From the NCBI GenBank assembly GCA_015501585.1, contig JADNRY010000025.1, positions 62,001 to 126,000 of the forward strand: 64,000 bases of DNA. The letters run 5' to 3'. The notes under the pieces were generated by a model that worked only from the letters and a program-made list of their open reading frames with translations, was not told the origin of the DNA and searched no databases. This stretch comes from Rhodocollybia butyracea. Its lineage: Eukaryota; Basidiomycota; Agaricomycetes; Agaricales; Omphalotaceae. The translations under genes were made by a program, and so were the position numbers. Of the stretch, positions 30,235 to 41,500 are shown in pieces. Within the stretch, counting starts at the first letter, position 1; every line of letters begins with the position of its first letter.

Positions 30235-31479
30235 TTACTCGTAATCAGAAATATCTATACCGTTGATGCAAGCGTCAATAACGGATTCAGGAATTTTGTT
30301 AGCTTTACGGAAATTGTCCAATGTGGCTTTTAACCTCGAGATCTGGTTATGGTCATAAGCTTTCAAGATATGAGTAGGTAAAATTTCTTCGAATCGACGC
30401 CAATATAAGAGGAAAGCTAAAGATGTCCATCCGCCGATGGCTGCAACAATCTCTGGAGGGACTCCTGCAATGAGAAGCTCAACCGCGCCGCCAATGCGAA
30501 AGCTGTGGCCATGGACATTCATGAGGTCGTTCTTCTCCCAGATTGCATCACAGAATGCGAGGAAAACCGACTTTGTCATATGTTGCGGTATCCCTTTCTC
30601 GTCTATGAAGCCAAATAGTGAGAAGTCTGATGGGACTGACCCGTTCATTTCCATGTGTTTCTTCATGGCGCGGAAGGGGCAAAGAGTGGCTAGTTGGTTG
30701 GATTGGGCGGTGCCGGTAACTGAGGCGCCCAGCTCCTTTGTTGTCTTTGTCCATGGTATGTGAAAGTTTACCGCCTTCGGAGATTTGTCGGGCTGAAGGA
30801 GGAAATGTATGATGACAGAACGGGAAACATGATATTTCGGATCGAAACCCTGTCTCGTAGGAACTGTTAATTCTCCTGGTGATAAATTGAATGTTAGAGG
30901 AACAATGTCCGAAACTTTTGGCTTACCCAATCGCCGGCAACCCCAGAAGCAAATGCATGCAACGGCCCATATAGCACAGTGGAAAGGAATAGAAAAATCG
31001 AGAGTGAAATATAGAGCCAGCATATGGTTCAAAGTGATTGGATTACGGATAGGCCATTTTCTGTGAGCGCCAGCAATGCGAGCACTAGTGCGAGCTGAAC
31101 GTAATTGACGTGAATCTGTTGGCCAAGGTGCGCCTACAAAATCATGCCATGCCCGAAGGCCTGATAGCCAACCTTTGACACCAGCAACATCACCCATGTG
31201 GAAACCGATGAAACCAGCCAAAAGAGTCTCATCAGCTGGCATACGGAGATCTTCTGATATATTCATCATATCACAAAATTGGTTCCAGCGAAGTAGACCT
31301 GCACCATATGATTCCTTGGTCGAATCTTTTAGAGCTCCAATTATAGCCTTGTCCGCTAACTCAATAACCTTGGGCGGGAAACTAGAAAGCTTTTCAGCTC
31401 GTTTTGCCTCCGAATAAGGTGTGGTCCAAGCATGAATGCGGTCTTTGGCGGTAACATAGGGCCGGAAGGGGCTGGGCAC
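30235..31479 (-). CDS. Retroelement 2 tyrosine recombinase
   Basis: 414 open codons. Domains match element 1: YGAGLLRWNQFCDMMNISED, KGWLSGLRAWHDF, catalytic Arg in CFWGCRRLG, GHSFRIGGAVELL, IGGWTSLAF and LLYWRRFEE. All catalytic residues are present. Compared with element 1 there are 17 extra residues between CRRLG and ELTVP. Their DNA starts GTAAGC and ends CACCAG, so this is most likely a 51-bp intron that happens to be in frame. The frame opens with a GTG codon at 31479, so the true start is upstream or spliced. Confidence 0.85.
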   Translation of the reverse strand: MPSPFRPYVTAKDRIHAWTTPYSEAKRAEKLSSFPPKVIELADKAIIGALKDSTKESYGAGLLRWNQFCDMMNISEDLRMPADETLLAGFIGFHMGDVAGVKGWLSGLRAWHDFVGAPWPTDSRQLRSARTSARIAGAHRKWPIRNPITLNHMLALYFTLDFSIPFHCAIWAVACICFWGCRRLGKPKVSDIVPLTFNLSPGELTVPTRQGFDPKYHVSRSVIIHFLLQPDKSPKAVNFHIPWTKTTKELGASVTGTAQSNQLATLCPFRAMKKHMEMNGSVPSDFSLFGFIDEKGIPQHMTKSVFLAFCDAIWEKNDLMNVHGHSFRIGGAVELLIAGVPPEIVAAIGGWTSLAFLLYWRRFEEILPTHILKAYDHNQISRLKATLDNFRKANKIPESVIDACINGIDISDYE

Positions 31480-31866
31480 AATTTCGCTACCTTTTCGTGG
31501 TTTACGATTTGAAATCTCGTACGGTAATCAGTGCGCGGTTCTGAGTATTGCATCATTTGTTTTGGGTGGAAGATTTGTTGAAGGAGTTGGGAGAGAAATG
31601 GAGCGTGGAATATTGAAAGACCTGCTGTGTATAGAGGGTCTCCGTGTTGTGGCAGTATGAGGTATTGTGGCTATTGTCCTTGGTTGCGAAGTTGGAATGT
31701 TTGGTTGAGTCGTGAATCGTCGGGAATGAATTGAAATCCTATGCATTCGAGCATATGATGTGCGCGGAACATCATTGCTCGCGCCAGAACTGTCTGGCGC
31801 AGAAGGAGCGGTTGTACTGAAATAAATTGTTAAGAGGTTATAAAAGAGTGTGATAACTCGAAGTAC

Positions 31867-33850
31867 CTATACATATTCAATAATATCTTGGAGCTCATCT
31901 GGGAGCGTGAATGAAAAAGGAAGCTTCTTCTCCAAAGGACCCATGATTCCGCGCGAAAGTGGGTCAGCCGGATTAGATTTAGTATTAATATAGATGAGCT
32001 TGGGTTCAATGATCAGAGAAGATAGGACCGCATAAGTACGTCGGATGGAAAGATTGATCCAACGATTGGGGCTACGGGCTTTATGCATAGCACCAATAGT
32101 GCCATCGTTATCGGATCGCATAAGGATGAACATGTTATGAATATTCATTGCTTCCAGATAGTATACCACAAGCTCGATGGCCAGTGTTTCAAGCCAGCAA
32201 ATATCTCTCCCTTCGACCTTCCAACCCGACTTTAGGCGGAACATTGCGAACGAGCCTCGAATCCAGAGGCCGATACCCCAACTAATCGATGCATCAGCAA
32301 ATATACCAAGGTCCTGAAGAGGTCCTCGTGGATATAGTTGTCGGAATACATCGGGTTTCTCTAGAGTGTCTCGCCACCATTTTAGTTCCCGGATGACCGA
32401 CGTAGGTAAAAACTTTCCCGAGTCGGGTTCACGATCCCTGTAAGAGGCGGCAAAAGATGAAATTGCTGGGAGGTGTGAACGGCCGTCTCTGTGTACGAAT
32501 GTCACATAGCAGAGAGTTCCATGGATTGACTCCACCATGACTAAAGGTACTCTCCGTGAGGAATAACTGTCAAGTAAGATGTTAACGCGAAATATGTATT
32601 TCAAGCATTTTTCATCTGGGATGCTCACTCGCCGTTGAGGGATATCCCATTTGAGACCAATGAACACAAAGGTAAAGATGAAGAAAGGGTCACCCTTCTT
32701 GTCAGGAGAGTGCCAAGGAATATCGAGTGAGGTGATGAGGGAAAGAGCTAGTTCACGGTCATAAGGATAAGAGCCATCGGGATTTGGTGTGCGGAATGTG
32801 GCAAAATCATCCTCTATTTTAGCAATAGGGGATACTCCTTTAGCGGACCAGATTTCACGGAAAGCTGAAGAAATCATCCCGGCGTTGCTGCTTGCAGGCG
32901 ATGCCCCAAAGCAGAATGTATGATTGATCCGAAAACCTCCTGAATTATCTCTAATTACCAGATATGGCTTGTGAGATGGATGGAGAGGAACGGTTTGGTG
33001 GAATTTCTGAATGTCCATTGTGCAAGCCTGTGTCCCAGGAGGTGCTTGGATGATCTATGAATATCCATATAAGTGACTGGATCGTCAAGATGATATATAT
33101 ATATATAGAAAGAGCAGGATCGCTGGTAGGATCACCAAAGACTGGATCGTCTAGGCTGGATCACCTCGATGTATGGCCAGATTGCCTTGGTGGAATCACC
33201 GTATAATAAATTGATGAAAAGACTCACCCATTCGGCTATCATGGAGGCCGAGTCAAAAGACGTAGGAAATTTTTCCTTTTCAACAAAGGAGTTTACCGAA
33301 TCCATCCATACCCCATCTGAATCAAAACCACCCTTTGAAGCATTCAAACAAATCCTGAGCTTTGGCGGCTTGTCAGGTCCCTGACTGGATTCAGCGACTA
33401 TAAGCGATATGCAGACAAATTTTCCGCCAAGAATTCGTTCAACCTCAGCCTGCATGTACGGGCCTGATATCCTATGACCCTTCTCCTCTTCCAAAAAATA
33501 ATCTTCTACAAATTTGGCTTGCTTCGAGACCGAGGAATGATTGGGTATGATAACAGTGTTGCAAATCGGGGCATGTTGCCAAGATGGAAACCTTCGGTGA
33601 GATTTCGAACAAGAAAAGGGAAGCGATTAGACAAGTCGTGAAGACCGAGTTCAACATAGAAAGCTGAGGCGTTATAAGGAGTCACAATACAATAGAAAAC
33701 TTCTCTCTCTTCAGGAGAGGCATCAGCCACTGGTTGTCTGGGTATAACGTTGGTTGCGAAATCATAAGACGGAAGTGGTTCGGGAAGTGGATTGGTGATA
33801 AAGGGATTAATTTGAACATCTGCAGTCACGATGGTACTCTCGCGCCCAAT
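31867..33850 (-). pseudogene. Retroelement 2 reverse transcriptase-RNase H, with intron and frameshift
   Basis: The second exon (to about 33052) encodes IIQAPPGTQACTMDIQKFHQ, CFGASPASSNAGMISSAF and the RT catalytic AKIEDDFATF. RNase H follows: DLGIFADASISWGIGL, DICWLETLAIELVVYY, RSDNDGTIGAM and NPADPLSRGIMG, ending QDIIEYV. The first exon (33494-33230) ends at an SASMIAEW codon followed by a GTGAGTC donor. An intron of about 180 bp with short ATC/GGATC repeats and a TA run separates them. Upstream, near 33545, the frame must shift by one base to join FATLLSYPIIP to the expected IIPNHSSVSKQ. The enzyme looks recently disabled. The upstream limit is approximate because the frame overlaps Gag. 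Confidence 0.75.
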
Positions 33851-35289
33851 GGGCGCCACCGCAAAGTGAGCAGATGTGTTCGGAATCAGGACACCCTTTT
33901 GTACATCTTCCCCAGCAATTGTAGGCAAAACAGATCTTACCTCCTTTCGGAGATTTGAGGTTGTTTCCATCGTAAGAGGCCCATGCATTGGGGTGAGAAA
34001 CATTGTCATTGAGACTGTGTCCCTTGTCACCGCATCTGATGCAATGCGGACTGGGACTACCTTCCATGTTGCGCGATGGAAAGGGATTGCGACCCAAGTC
34101 GCGTCCATAACCAGAGTCTCGACCATAGTCGCGACCGTTACCCCAATGGTACTTGAAACCACGTCGACCGCAGAATGATGGACCACTAGAGGTGGTGGGA
34201 GTGTTATGTGAAGAGCTGGCGGTGGGATTGGAGGTGGACGTGTTGGCTTGGAAATAAGAGCTGGTGGATTGGCTGTTTCTTCGGAATTTTTCATCGATAT
34301 TCCGGTCTGAATCTGCTTTGCCTAAAGCAAGCAAGTAAGGGAGTTCAACGAAATCTCTATTAAGCTCGAAGTGCTTTTTTCGAAGATCAAGTTCATGAGA
34401 TCTCCAGTATGGGAAAAGGGATTCAGCTTCTGGTTGTTTGCTGAAGAAGCCATAATGTTTGATGAAAAACTTAGGCCGTGCAGCATCCTCCTTGTCTTTG
34501 TAGCACGAGCATTCGAATAGATAATGGTTATCTGAAGCTTGTAACCATTGAACGAACATCATATCCTCCTCCCTGTATGGACCGGCCTCTGGGGATTCCT
34601 TCATCAGCTTCTGGATATCAGCAATGTCGAGGGTGAGAGGCTTTCCCGGTATATGCGAAATTCTTGACACATTTAAAGTCGTTGATTCTAGCATTAATAA
34701 AATTAACATTCTTGTCGGTGAAGAAGTTCAGAGGAAATTGTCAAGTGACATTAGGTGTGAGTAACATAATATCAGGAAAAGATATATCGGCAGGTTGGGT
34801 TGGGTCGTGCTTGGTCAGAACGAAATTGGGTTCCTCGCCAACAGTCATATGGGCCACTGGAGCGGGCATAGGGTTGTTCTGGACCTGACTAGGAGCAGGG
34901 TTAGCTGCATTTTCCCTTTCTGCACATTCCTTTTCCCAGTCTTCCTTGTTCCTCCTCTTTAATTCTGCTATAGTCGCTGGGTCTAGGAAAGCCTTATATT
35001 CCTCAAAAACTTTCTCATCTGATCTAATATCATTGAACTCGAAAGTGTCCACAGTGATAAGTGATTCGATGTCCGAGACATTGGGAACTTTAGCGATGAG
35101 TTTCAAACGTTGTTTCGCATTGGCGGCCATGATTTCGAAGTTTCGTTCAAGTCGAGCACGAGGAGAGAGTTTCTTCAACGCAGAGATGGTTGCTACATCT
35201 GTATGTGTCCTTTTCGTTCTGTTTGGTCTGTCGCATGACACGTCATGAGGCTGGAAACGTCTTAAGTGAGACCTGGCGATGTTTGTCAT
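33807..35289 (-). pseudogene. Retroelement 2 Gag-like protein, broken
   Basis: Begins with ATG at 35289 (MTNIARSHLRRFQPHDV), just inside A1, mirroring element 1. An in-frame TGA at 34741-34743 interrupts it between PNVT and QFPLNFF; the latter matches PLCFF of element 1, so the stop looks like a mutation. A further frame change near 34690 leads into HIPGKPLTLDIADIQKLMK. The C-terminus keeps both Cys/His clusters (HCIRCGDKGHSLND; C-x2-NCWGRC-x3-C...CSLCGGAHW). Confidence 0.75.
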
Positions 35290-35299
35290 TGGAAGAAAA

Positions 35300-35454
35300 G
35301 ACGCGAATTTAGTGATATTTCGTGAGGAAAATGATTGCAGTGGTGAGAGGTTGAATAACTCAATCTGTGCCGCCGCTGATTGCACGGCAGCGATAGCTCT
35401 CACGCTGCTTATCTTATCCTCTGATAAGCCGCCTTCGGCTGACTTATCTCGGAA
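35300..35454 (-). repeat. Retroelement 2 split direct repeat A1 (5' end of element)
   Basis: 155-bp repeat; two differences from A2 are visible (TGCAGTGG for TGCAGCGG, and CGGCAGCG for CGGCGGCG). Its outer edge CTCGGAA abuts kinase codons. Confidence 0.9.
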
Positions 35455-37432
35455 CTTCCTCTGGAGTCCGCCTGGGAAAGACGAAAAGAAAATTGTCTTT
35501 CCGATTGGGGTCGAGGACAATTGGCCCGAGCTAGTACAGCGGGCGGAAGCCTATGCCGCCCGCTACCTATTCAATGATAGTCCGCTGCGGACATTCGCGT
35601 TGGTCATCGCTTATAATAAGGAAGAGAGCACTGTTCGATTCCTTGTTTTTCACCGTGGAGGTCTATCAGCTTCCGAGCCACTGCAGCTCGATATCTGGGA
35701 GGGTTGGAAGGGCTTTCTTTGCTTGATATTTTCTATTCTCACTTGGGAAACCCGCGGGGATGCTGGTTGGCCAGAATGGTCTAATGATGCGCGAGTCTAC
35801 CTTCCTGGACTAACTGCAGATTCTCTTCCAATAATCTTCGATATTGATAGTGTTTTATACCACAGCACCTGTACCCAAGGTCGTGCTCCACATGTTTGCT
35901 CCATCAAAAGGCTGGCCACTCCCAAGGTGGATGCAGCCACGCCTGTTACACAGACTCAAGGAACTGGTCATTCATTGAGGCGGCGAGCGAATTCCTCGAA
36001 GTCTTTGTGTTCGAGCAAGAGTAATCAGCGACGCCCAAATACAGCTCCTACCAGTGCTTCAACAATTAATTTACAAAGTAACAAAGCCAAAGGTTTGTTA
36101 GCATTGAAGATGCCATACCCGTTCTTGTTTAACTATAGTTCAAAGATCCCTCCAACGATATCTCTAGAAACCCAGGGTTGATGAACAAAGTTAACTACAT
36201 TGACCAGGCTGTTGACTGGCATCCAGTGCACCCTCCTACTGTTAGTGACAATGTTTCTTATGTCGTAAAGTACTCTTGGAGCCACTTCGTTGGCTCCAAG
36301 AATATCCTAATAGAAGGTCCGCTGCTCAGAGACTGTGGTGGTATGTTTGGCATACCAAAACATCTCTACTCATTCCGGGTCCATCATCAGAGCAATTACC
36401 CATCCACGAACCACCTCTACCTTCCGCCTCCCGATTCAGACATGAACGGTTTCCGCTGGAGCCTGTTCCAGAACATGAAGGAAGAGGAACCAGACTACCG
36501 TTCTCTTCTTAATCATGTCATGGCCTTTGCCGGGCATTCTCTTGTATCCGCAAAAGACTTTCCTTCCCTGATACGCGCCATTCTCCACGCCCATCTAGGT
36601 AAGCATGCCATGTCATATCGGATTTGGTTGAACTTGGCTGACGTTGCATCAAGGATATTATAATATCTGCCAACAAGGCTATCAACACAGGGACCTAAGC
36701 ATCGGCAACGTTCTCATGGTAGATGAACCCATCAAGAGCGACCCATTCGATATCCTCAATCCTGATGAGATTCAGGGTAAAATTCTTCAACTTGTCCAAA
36801 ACCTACAGATTGGCAATGATTGCACTGGCTTTGTGATTGATGAAGATATGGCCACCAACTGGAATACATATTTCGGTGAGTCACATAAAGGAACCCAATC
36901 AGTAAGTTCCTCGCGAGTACTGCGTAGTGACAGGGGACATAATTGTTTTCCTTTACAGGGAACGTCTGACTTCATGTCATTAGCACTGCTAGCGCCTCAC
37001 ACGAATAGTTATTGGCATTCCCCTCTTGATGACTATGATTCTCTGTTCTACGTCGTCCAGTGGGCTTGCGTGTTTCACACTTCTTCTCCTGATGATTCAG
37101 TTTTCCGCAAGTGGGTTAGGGGAAGTTATGGTGAAAGAGAATTGGTGAAAACCCTCCTCTTTCGCACTGAGGATGAGTTGACTGTATCTCTCTATGGACC
37201 CATTTTAGCCCAAGCTAAACTGTTCCTGCAACAGTGGTCCGAGTCCTTCAACCCTCTCTCAAAGCAATGCGCAAAGATCCTCAAAGATGACGGCGCTAAT
37301 AAAAAAACATTTCGTCGGATCGCAGATCTGGGGCTACAATCTTTTCTGGAGGTTGTTCAGCATCATTTCGCAACTTTCCCTCCTGCCGTATCAACCTTGG
37401 GGGGTGATGGTCAAAATTTCATGCACACATAG
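35455..37432 (+). pseudogene. FunK1 fungal-type protein kinase, 3' part, separated by retroelement 2
   Basis: Continues the kinase frame (FLWSPPGKDEKK) through three exons. Introns lie at about 36093-36140 (donor GGTTTG, acceptor AACTATAG) and 36599-36655 (donor GTAAGC, acceptor ATCAAG). Kinase motifs: VSYVVKYSW near the Lys region, the catalytic loop QHRDLSIGNVLM (Asp and Asn present), VIDEDMATNW in place of DFG, and the activation segment LQGTSDFMSLALL followed by HSPLDDYDSLFYVVQWACV. This is the FunK1 signature, a kinase class greatly expanded in mushrooms. The last exon ends NFMHT-stop at 37432. The catalytic half is undamaged; only the retroelement insertion breaks the gene. The neighbourhood gives no clue to substrate. 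Confidence 0.85.
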
Positions 37433-38534
37433 GAATTCTGGTTAGCTCACCAGTTTTTGTGTCAATTTCTGGTCGAGTTTATATACTGGTTTGTTTGTCG
37501 ATGTTTCCAGGTAAAAAAAAAAGGGAAAATAATGTGGTCACGAGTTCAATCGGCCCTGCGATGTGTACTGTTACCCACTGTACAAAGCTAAAAGTCATGT
37601 ACAGGATACAGCCGCACCTGCTGTCAGCCCAGGCACAGCACTCGACTCTCGAAGTGAACGTAGACTAGCGCAAGACTGGCCCGGCGTTGCGGGGCTCGGG
37701 TTATACTGTGCTCGTGCTCAGTCCCAGTTCGTGATAAGGAAAAGGGGGCATCGAAGGAAGGTGGGGAAGTGGCACGGGCTGGGTAGGATTGGGGTTACGT
37801 ACGACGAGGTAGATACTTAGTGAGGTCGAAGGCGACAGTGTGGAAACCAAAGTTTGAGGATGGATGGACTTGTTTTTAAGCATGAGTATAACAGCAAGAG
37901 CGACTGAAGAATAATCTGTATGTATGTGTCTCATCCTTCTGTGTATGTTGAGATGACCCCGTAACATTCAGTAGGTAAGATCTTCGAATGGACACGATTG
38001 GAATCACCTCCTCCTCCAATTTGTACGTAGCTGATAGAGAATACCGTTTCTCTTGCCTCAGCAAAGTTGATCTGCACATACAAATGAGCAAACTTCAGAA
38101 CATTGTTAAATGGCTGTAGGTCTTATTTGCATTTCCTGTGGCTGTATTTTGCACACGTGGCATTCCGACACTCAATTTGCACCCAACTTAATGAGCAAGT
38201 CAACCACCTTGATCGGTCCGATAGAAAGTCTCAAAGATCAGATACGTGTTTGCCTCGGGAACTCGGGGACCCCCTTGCCATTCCCACGCAGTGGGTCAGC
38301 CAAAACGGGTGACCTAGGGCTTGCCGAATGCCGCAGGTCATCTAAGTGGGTGACTTCGTTTGGGGCTTGCAGATACCCTAGTCCGCCTTAGGTTATCTAT
38401 CTACCGTGCTATAATCTTTACTCGCGACTATAATCTGTACTCGCTCTTCCATCCCGACTTGTTTTCTCTCTATCTAATATCTTGATCTTTTGATCTTATA
38501 CAATAATCTCCATATAATATCTCAATGGCCGAAA
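37433..38534. other. Intergenic, 1.1 kb
   Basis: No gene seen. Around 38260-38400 short matching phrases (GGGTCAGCC, GGGTGACC, GTGGGTGACTTCG) recur. The last 70 bp before 38535 are a CT-rich tract of the kind found at fungal promoters. The left end of the Crypton-like element may lie here, but I could not define it. Confidence 0.4.
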
Positions 38535-41500
38535 ATGAAACAGATCATTCCCATCGACCCTGCCCTTCTACCACCGCTTGCGCCCACAAAGGCTCCAAAT
38601 AGACAAGCTAACAGTTCGGCGCCGGTACCGGGCCATTCTCGCGTTACACGCTCCGTTATCGTTCCAACACCAACCATTGGCCTTGATGGAAAGCCTGTTG
38701 AGCGACGAGATGAAATGGAAGCGAGTCTGTGAGTTTCTCTCTTTCAGATTCAACTAATATTCTCTGTACTGATATTTTTTGACTCAATTAGCAAAGCTGT
38801 GAAGGTTAAGCAGCCGCTTTTCGAGCTTTGTACCTCGTTGCCATTACCCAAACAGCCTGCAAAGAAGGCAACCCTCGAAAAGCTCTACACGGTGCTACTG
38901 GATTTCTGGTGCGCATTCTAAAAATTTTGTTGTAGTGCACTTAACTCAAATGTGCTCAAAGGTACCTCACCAATACGGTACATACTGCAAATACACCTGC
39001 ACTAGCGACATCATCTCCCTCACATGCTTTACTCAACACATTGACTGCAGACAGTGCTTTGCCTACATCTACGCCAGCTTCAGCTGCACTTGTTTCCACT
39101 TCAGCCTCACCTGATTTCATTATCTCCACACCTCAAACCGATTTGGGCCACTCAAAACAACAAGCTCAACTCCCTCCACCTGGACCAGACGATGATGGAG
39201 ATGGAACCCAGGAAGAACTTAGACTGGTAGATGAGTTTGGTGGAGGTGGTATGGCCGATGATATTCTTGCATATGATAATGACGACTTCACTGAAGAGGA
39301 GGAATGGGACCTCGATAACGACAAACAATATGATGCCTTTCAAACAAAATTACGTGTAGATGCTACCAAGCTTGCAGAAGGAAATTGTCGCGCTGGGGGA
39401 AAAAAGACACAAGCAGTGTTGGTGAGACTTATTAATGTGTGTTGTTTCTCTCGATTCTATGCAATAACTAATAACTTCTTTTGGGTACAGGAAATCATGG
39501 AAAAGATGTTGTTCGAGAAAAAGATTCGAGACTGCATTGTTGACGAATGTTTCTTGCTTCTCCTCATTGAGTTCAATGCGAAACGTCCAAAACGCACTCG
39601 CAGAGGTACTGACATTGAAGGAACTTTTTTGGGCGCGGTAAACTCTCATGCTTGTTCTGTATTCTGTGCAAGCTGACGCCGCTATAGTCTCAACAGAAAA
39701 AACTTTTTTTTTGCTGCCCTTCGAATTCGTAAGGAGCAGGAGGCTCAAGATTCAACTCTACGTGGTAGACGGCCTTCAACCTCAGTCACTGTCTGGGATG
39801 CATTGAAGTCCAACATGGATATATCATTGCATCGTGCAAGAAGGTAAGTCTTCCAAGCTTCAAATTTATTTATTTATTTATTTTCATCTTAGTGGTCTTG
39901 TTCCAGGTGAAGACGCGCCTGACATAACTGCAAATACATTTTTATCTTCCATTAATGAGGAGCAGATACTCAGTATTGGTCTCAAGGGTTTTTTGAAGCA
40001 TCGAGAGTGTAGGAGATATGTTTTAGCTCTGGATGCAACTGCTCACTTTGTCCCTGTCTAGTGCGTTCTGTTGTCTTTGGGCACCTTGCATGGGTTGCAC
40101 AGCATGCTACTGGTAATCGAGGCGATGATTTTCGTGCGCTGAAGCTTGCTGAGCTCCAACCTCATGTGCTCCTTCATCCGAACCAAGAAACAGCAATATC
40201 TTGTATGCTTGGTCTTCAAGGGGAGGAGAAAGCTGGAAAACGTGGTCTTCAAACGGTTTGATTTTTATACATATTTGTCTTTCTACTTTGGTTCAAATCT
40301 CTGGTCTAGGTGATCAATCCCTCGTACACAACATTTATTGCACATCGTAATGCCCAGTCGGCGCCTTCGCCTTCTACCTTCACTATCTTTTTGACCTGAA
40401 GAACCTTACGGAAATCATGGATATTGACTGGACCTTGAACAAGAGCTGGCGACAGGTTCGAATTTTGCATGGCCCAAGTTCACTGACTACGCCATTTTCT
40501 GAACAAAGCCTATATAATTTGTACGTGCGCGCTTTTCAGAAAGCCAACTTCGACTCGCCAGTTAAGGTTCACCTTCCGAGGCATTGCCTTGGTTATCGTC
40601 AAGAAGGCATGGGGTAAGTCTTTCTGAAGTTGAATGCGCAAGAGGGGGATACCCGCTCTGCACCCACACGCATTGACATTTCTATGATCACCGTTTGCTG
40701 ACTTTTCCTTGCTATCAGCGTTGAGAGCGTACAAACTTCGAAATTAGGCTGGTCACGTGGCTCAATGTACCATGACGTTTATGCACCATCGATTCCCGTT
40801 AAGGTTGGATGTTTTATTTGTGACACTTAAATCAAGTACTTACTCATCTGCTCCAGGCCGTTTTGGGCGCTGCTGGCTATAAAGCTCACGAATCATATGA
40901 TCCCATCTGGCGACACATCCGTGTACCTGAAGCATTCCTTCTGCTGATGTGTCCAATGGCGGAGGAAATTCATGAGTCAATTGTCGGTCAGTGCAGTTTA
41001 CTACTTCAGTTTCCTAGAATGCTTAATATCCATTCATTTAGGGAAGAAAAATCTCAACGGCGCTGCCAATTTCTGGAAGCTCATCATAGACCTTCGTCCA
41101 TATCTTTTTCAAGTACATAGAAAATTCCTACATTTGTTAACACTTACTGACTGCTTGGCAGTGTGGTGCATCGATCTTCCAGCAATGCCCTGAATCTGCC
41201 TTATTCAAACTTCCTGCACTCGCTAATAACAATGTTCGCAACTGGATGAAGACAACATTTCTGTCAGAGCTTAGTGTGCTGCGTGCCAGTGCCGGAAGCC
41301 CCATTGACCTCCAAAGGATCCAGAATGAATCTCTACGTCAGGCCATAGAAGAAATGCAGGTATTGCTGACTTCAACGCATACTGAAATTCGGAAACTTTC
41401 AGCACAAGTTGATCATCGAACACAGCTTCTGTCCCCACAAAAATCCTCTTTTCCATCTCGCACGGTCATTCCTTCAAAGCAGTTATCATTCCCAGCATCC

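Larger units (their letters stand above)
29561..35454 (-). mobile_element. Tyrosine-recombinase retroelement 2 (DIRS superfamily, split direct repeats), 5.9 kb, inside a FunK1 gene
   Basis: A minus-strand element with A1 35300-35454, B1 29990-30106, A2 29838-29992 and B2 29561-29677. The layout is A1-ORFs-B1-A2-B2, as in element 1, but the sequence family differs. ORFs in order: Gag-like (broken), RT-RNase H (frameshifted, with an intron), tyrosine recombinase (intact). The element ends share the trinucleotide GAA with each other, with the B1/A2 junction and with the inferred target. This is the pattern expected if a recombinase exchanged strands at a GAA core. There is no longer target duplication. 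A1/A2 differ at two positions I could see, so the insertion is recent. Confidence 0.88.

Noticed and set aside
23148..35454. LTR retrotransposon or DDE transposon reading of the repeats
   Set aside because: No DDE integrase, protease or terminal LTR pair is present; the repeats are split and interleaved and each element has a tyrosine recombinase.
34741..35520. Minus-strand frame extending left past A1 as a longer Gag
   Set aside because: The part above 35289 runs through the terminal repeat into kinase sequence; the ATG at 35289 is the sensible start.
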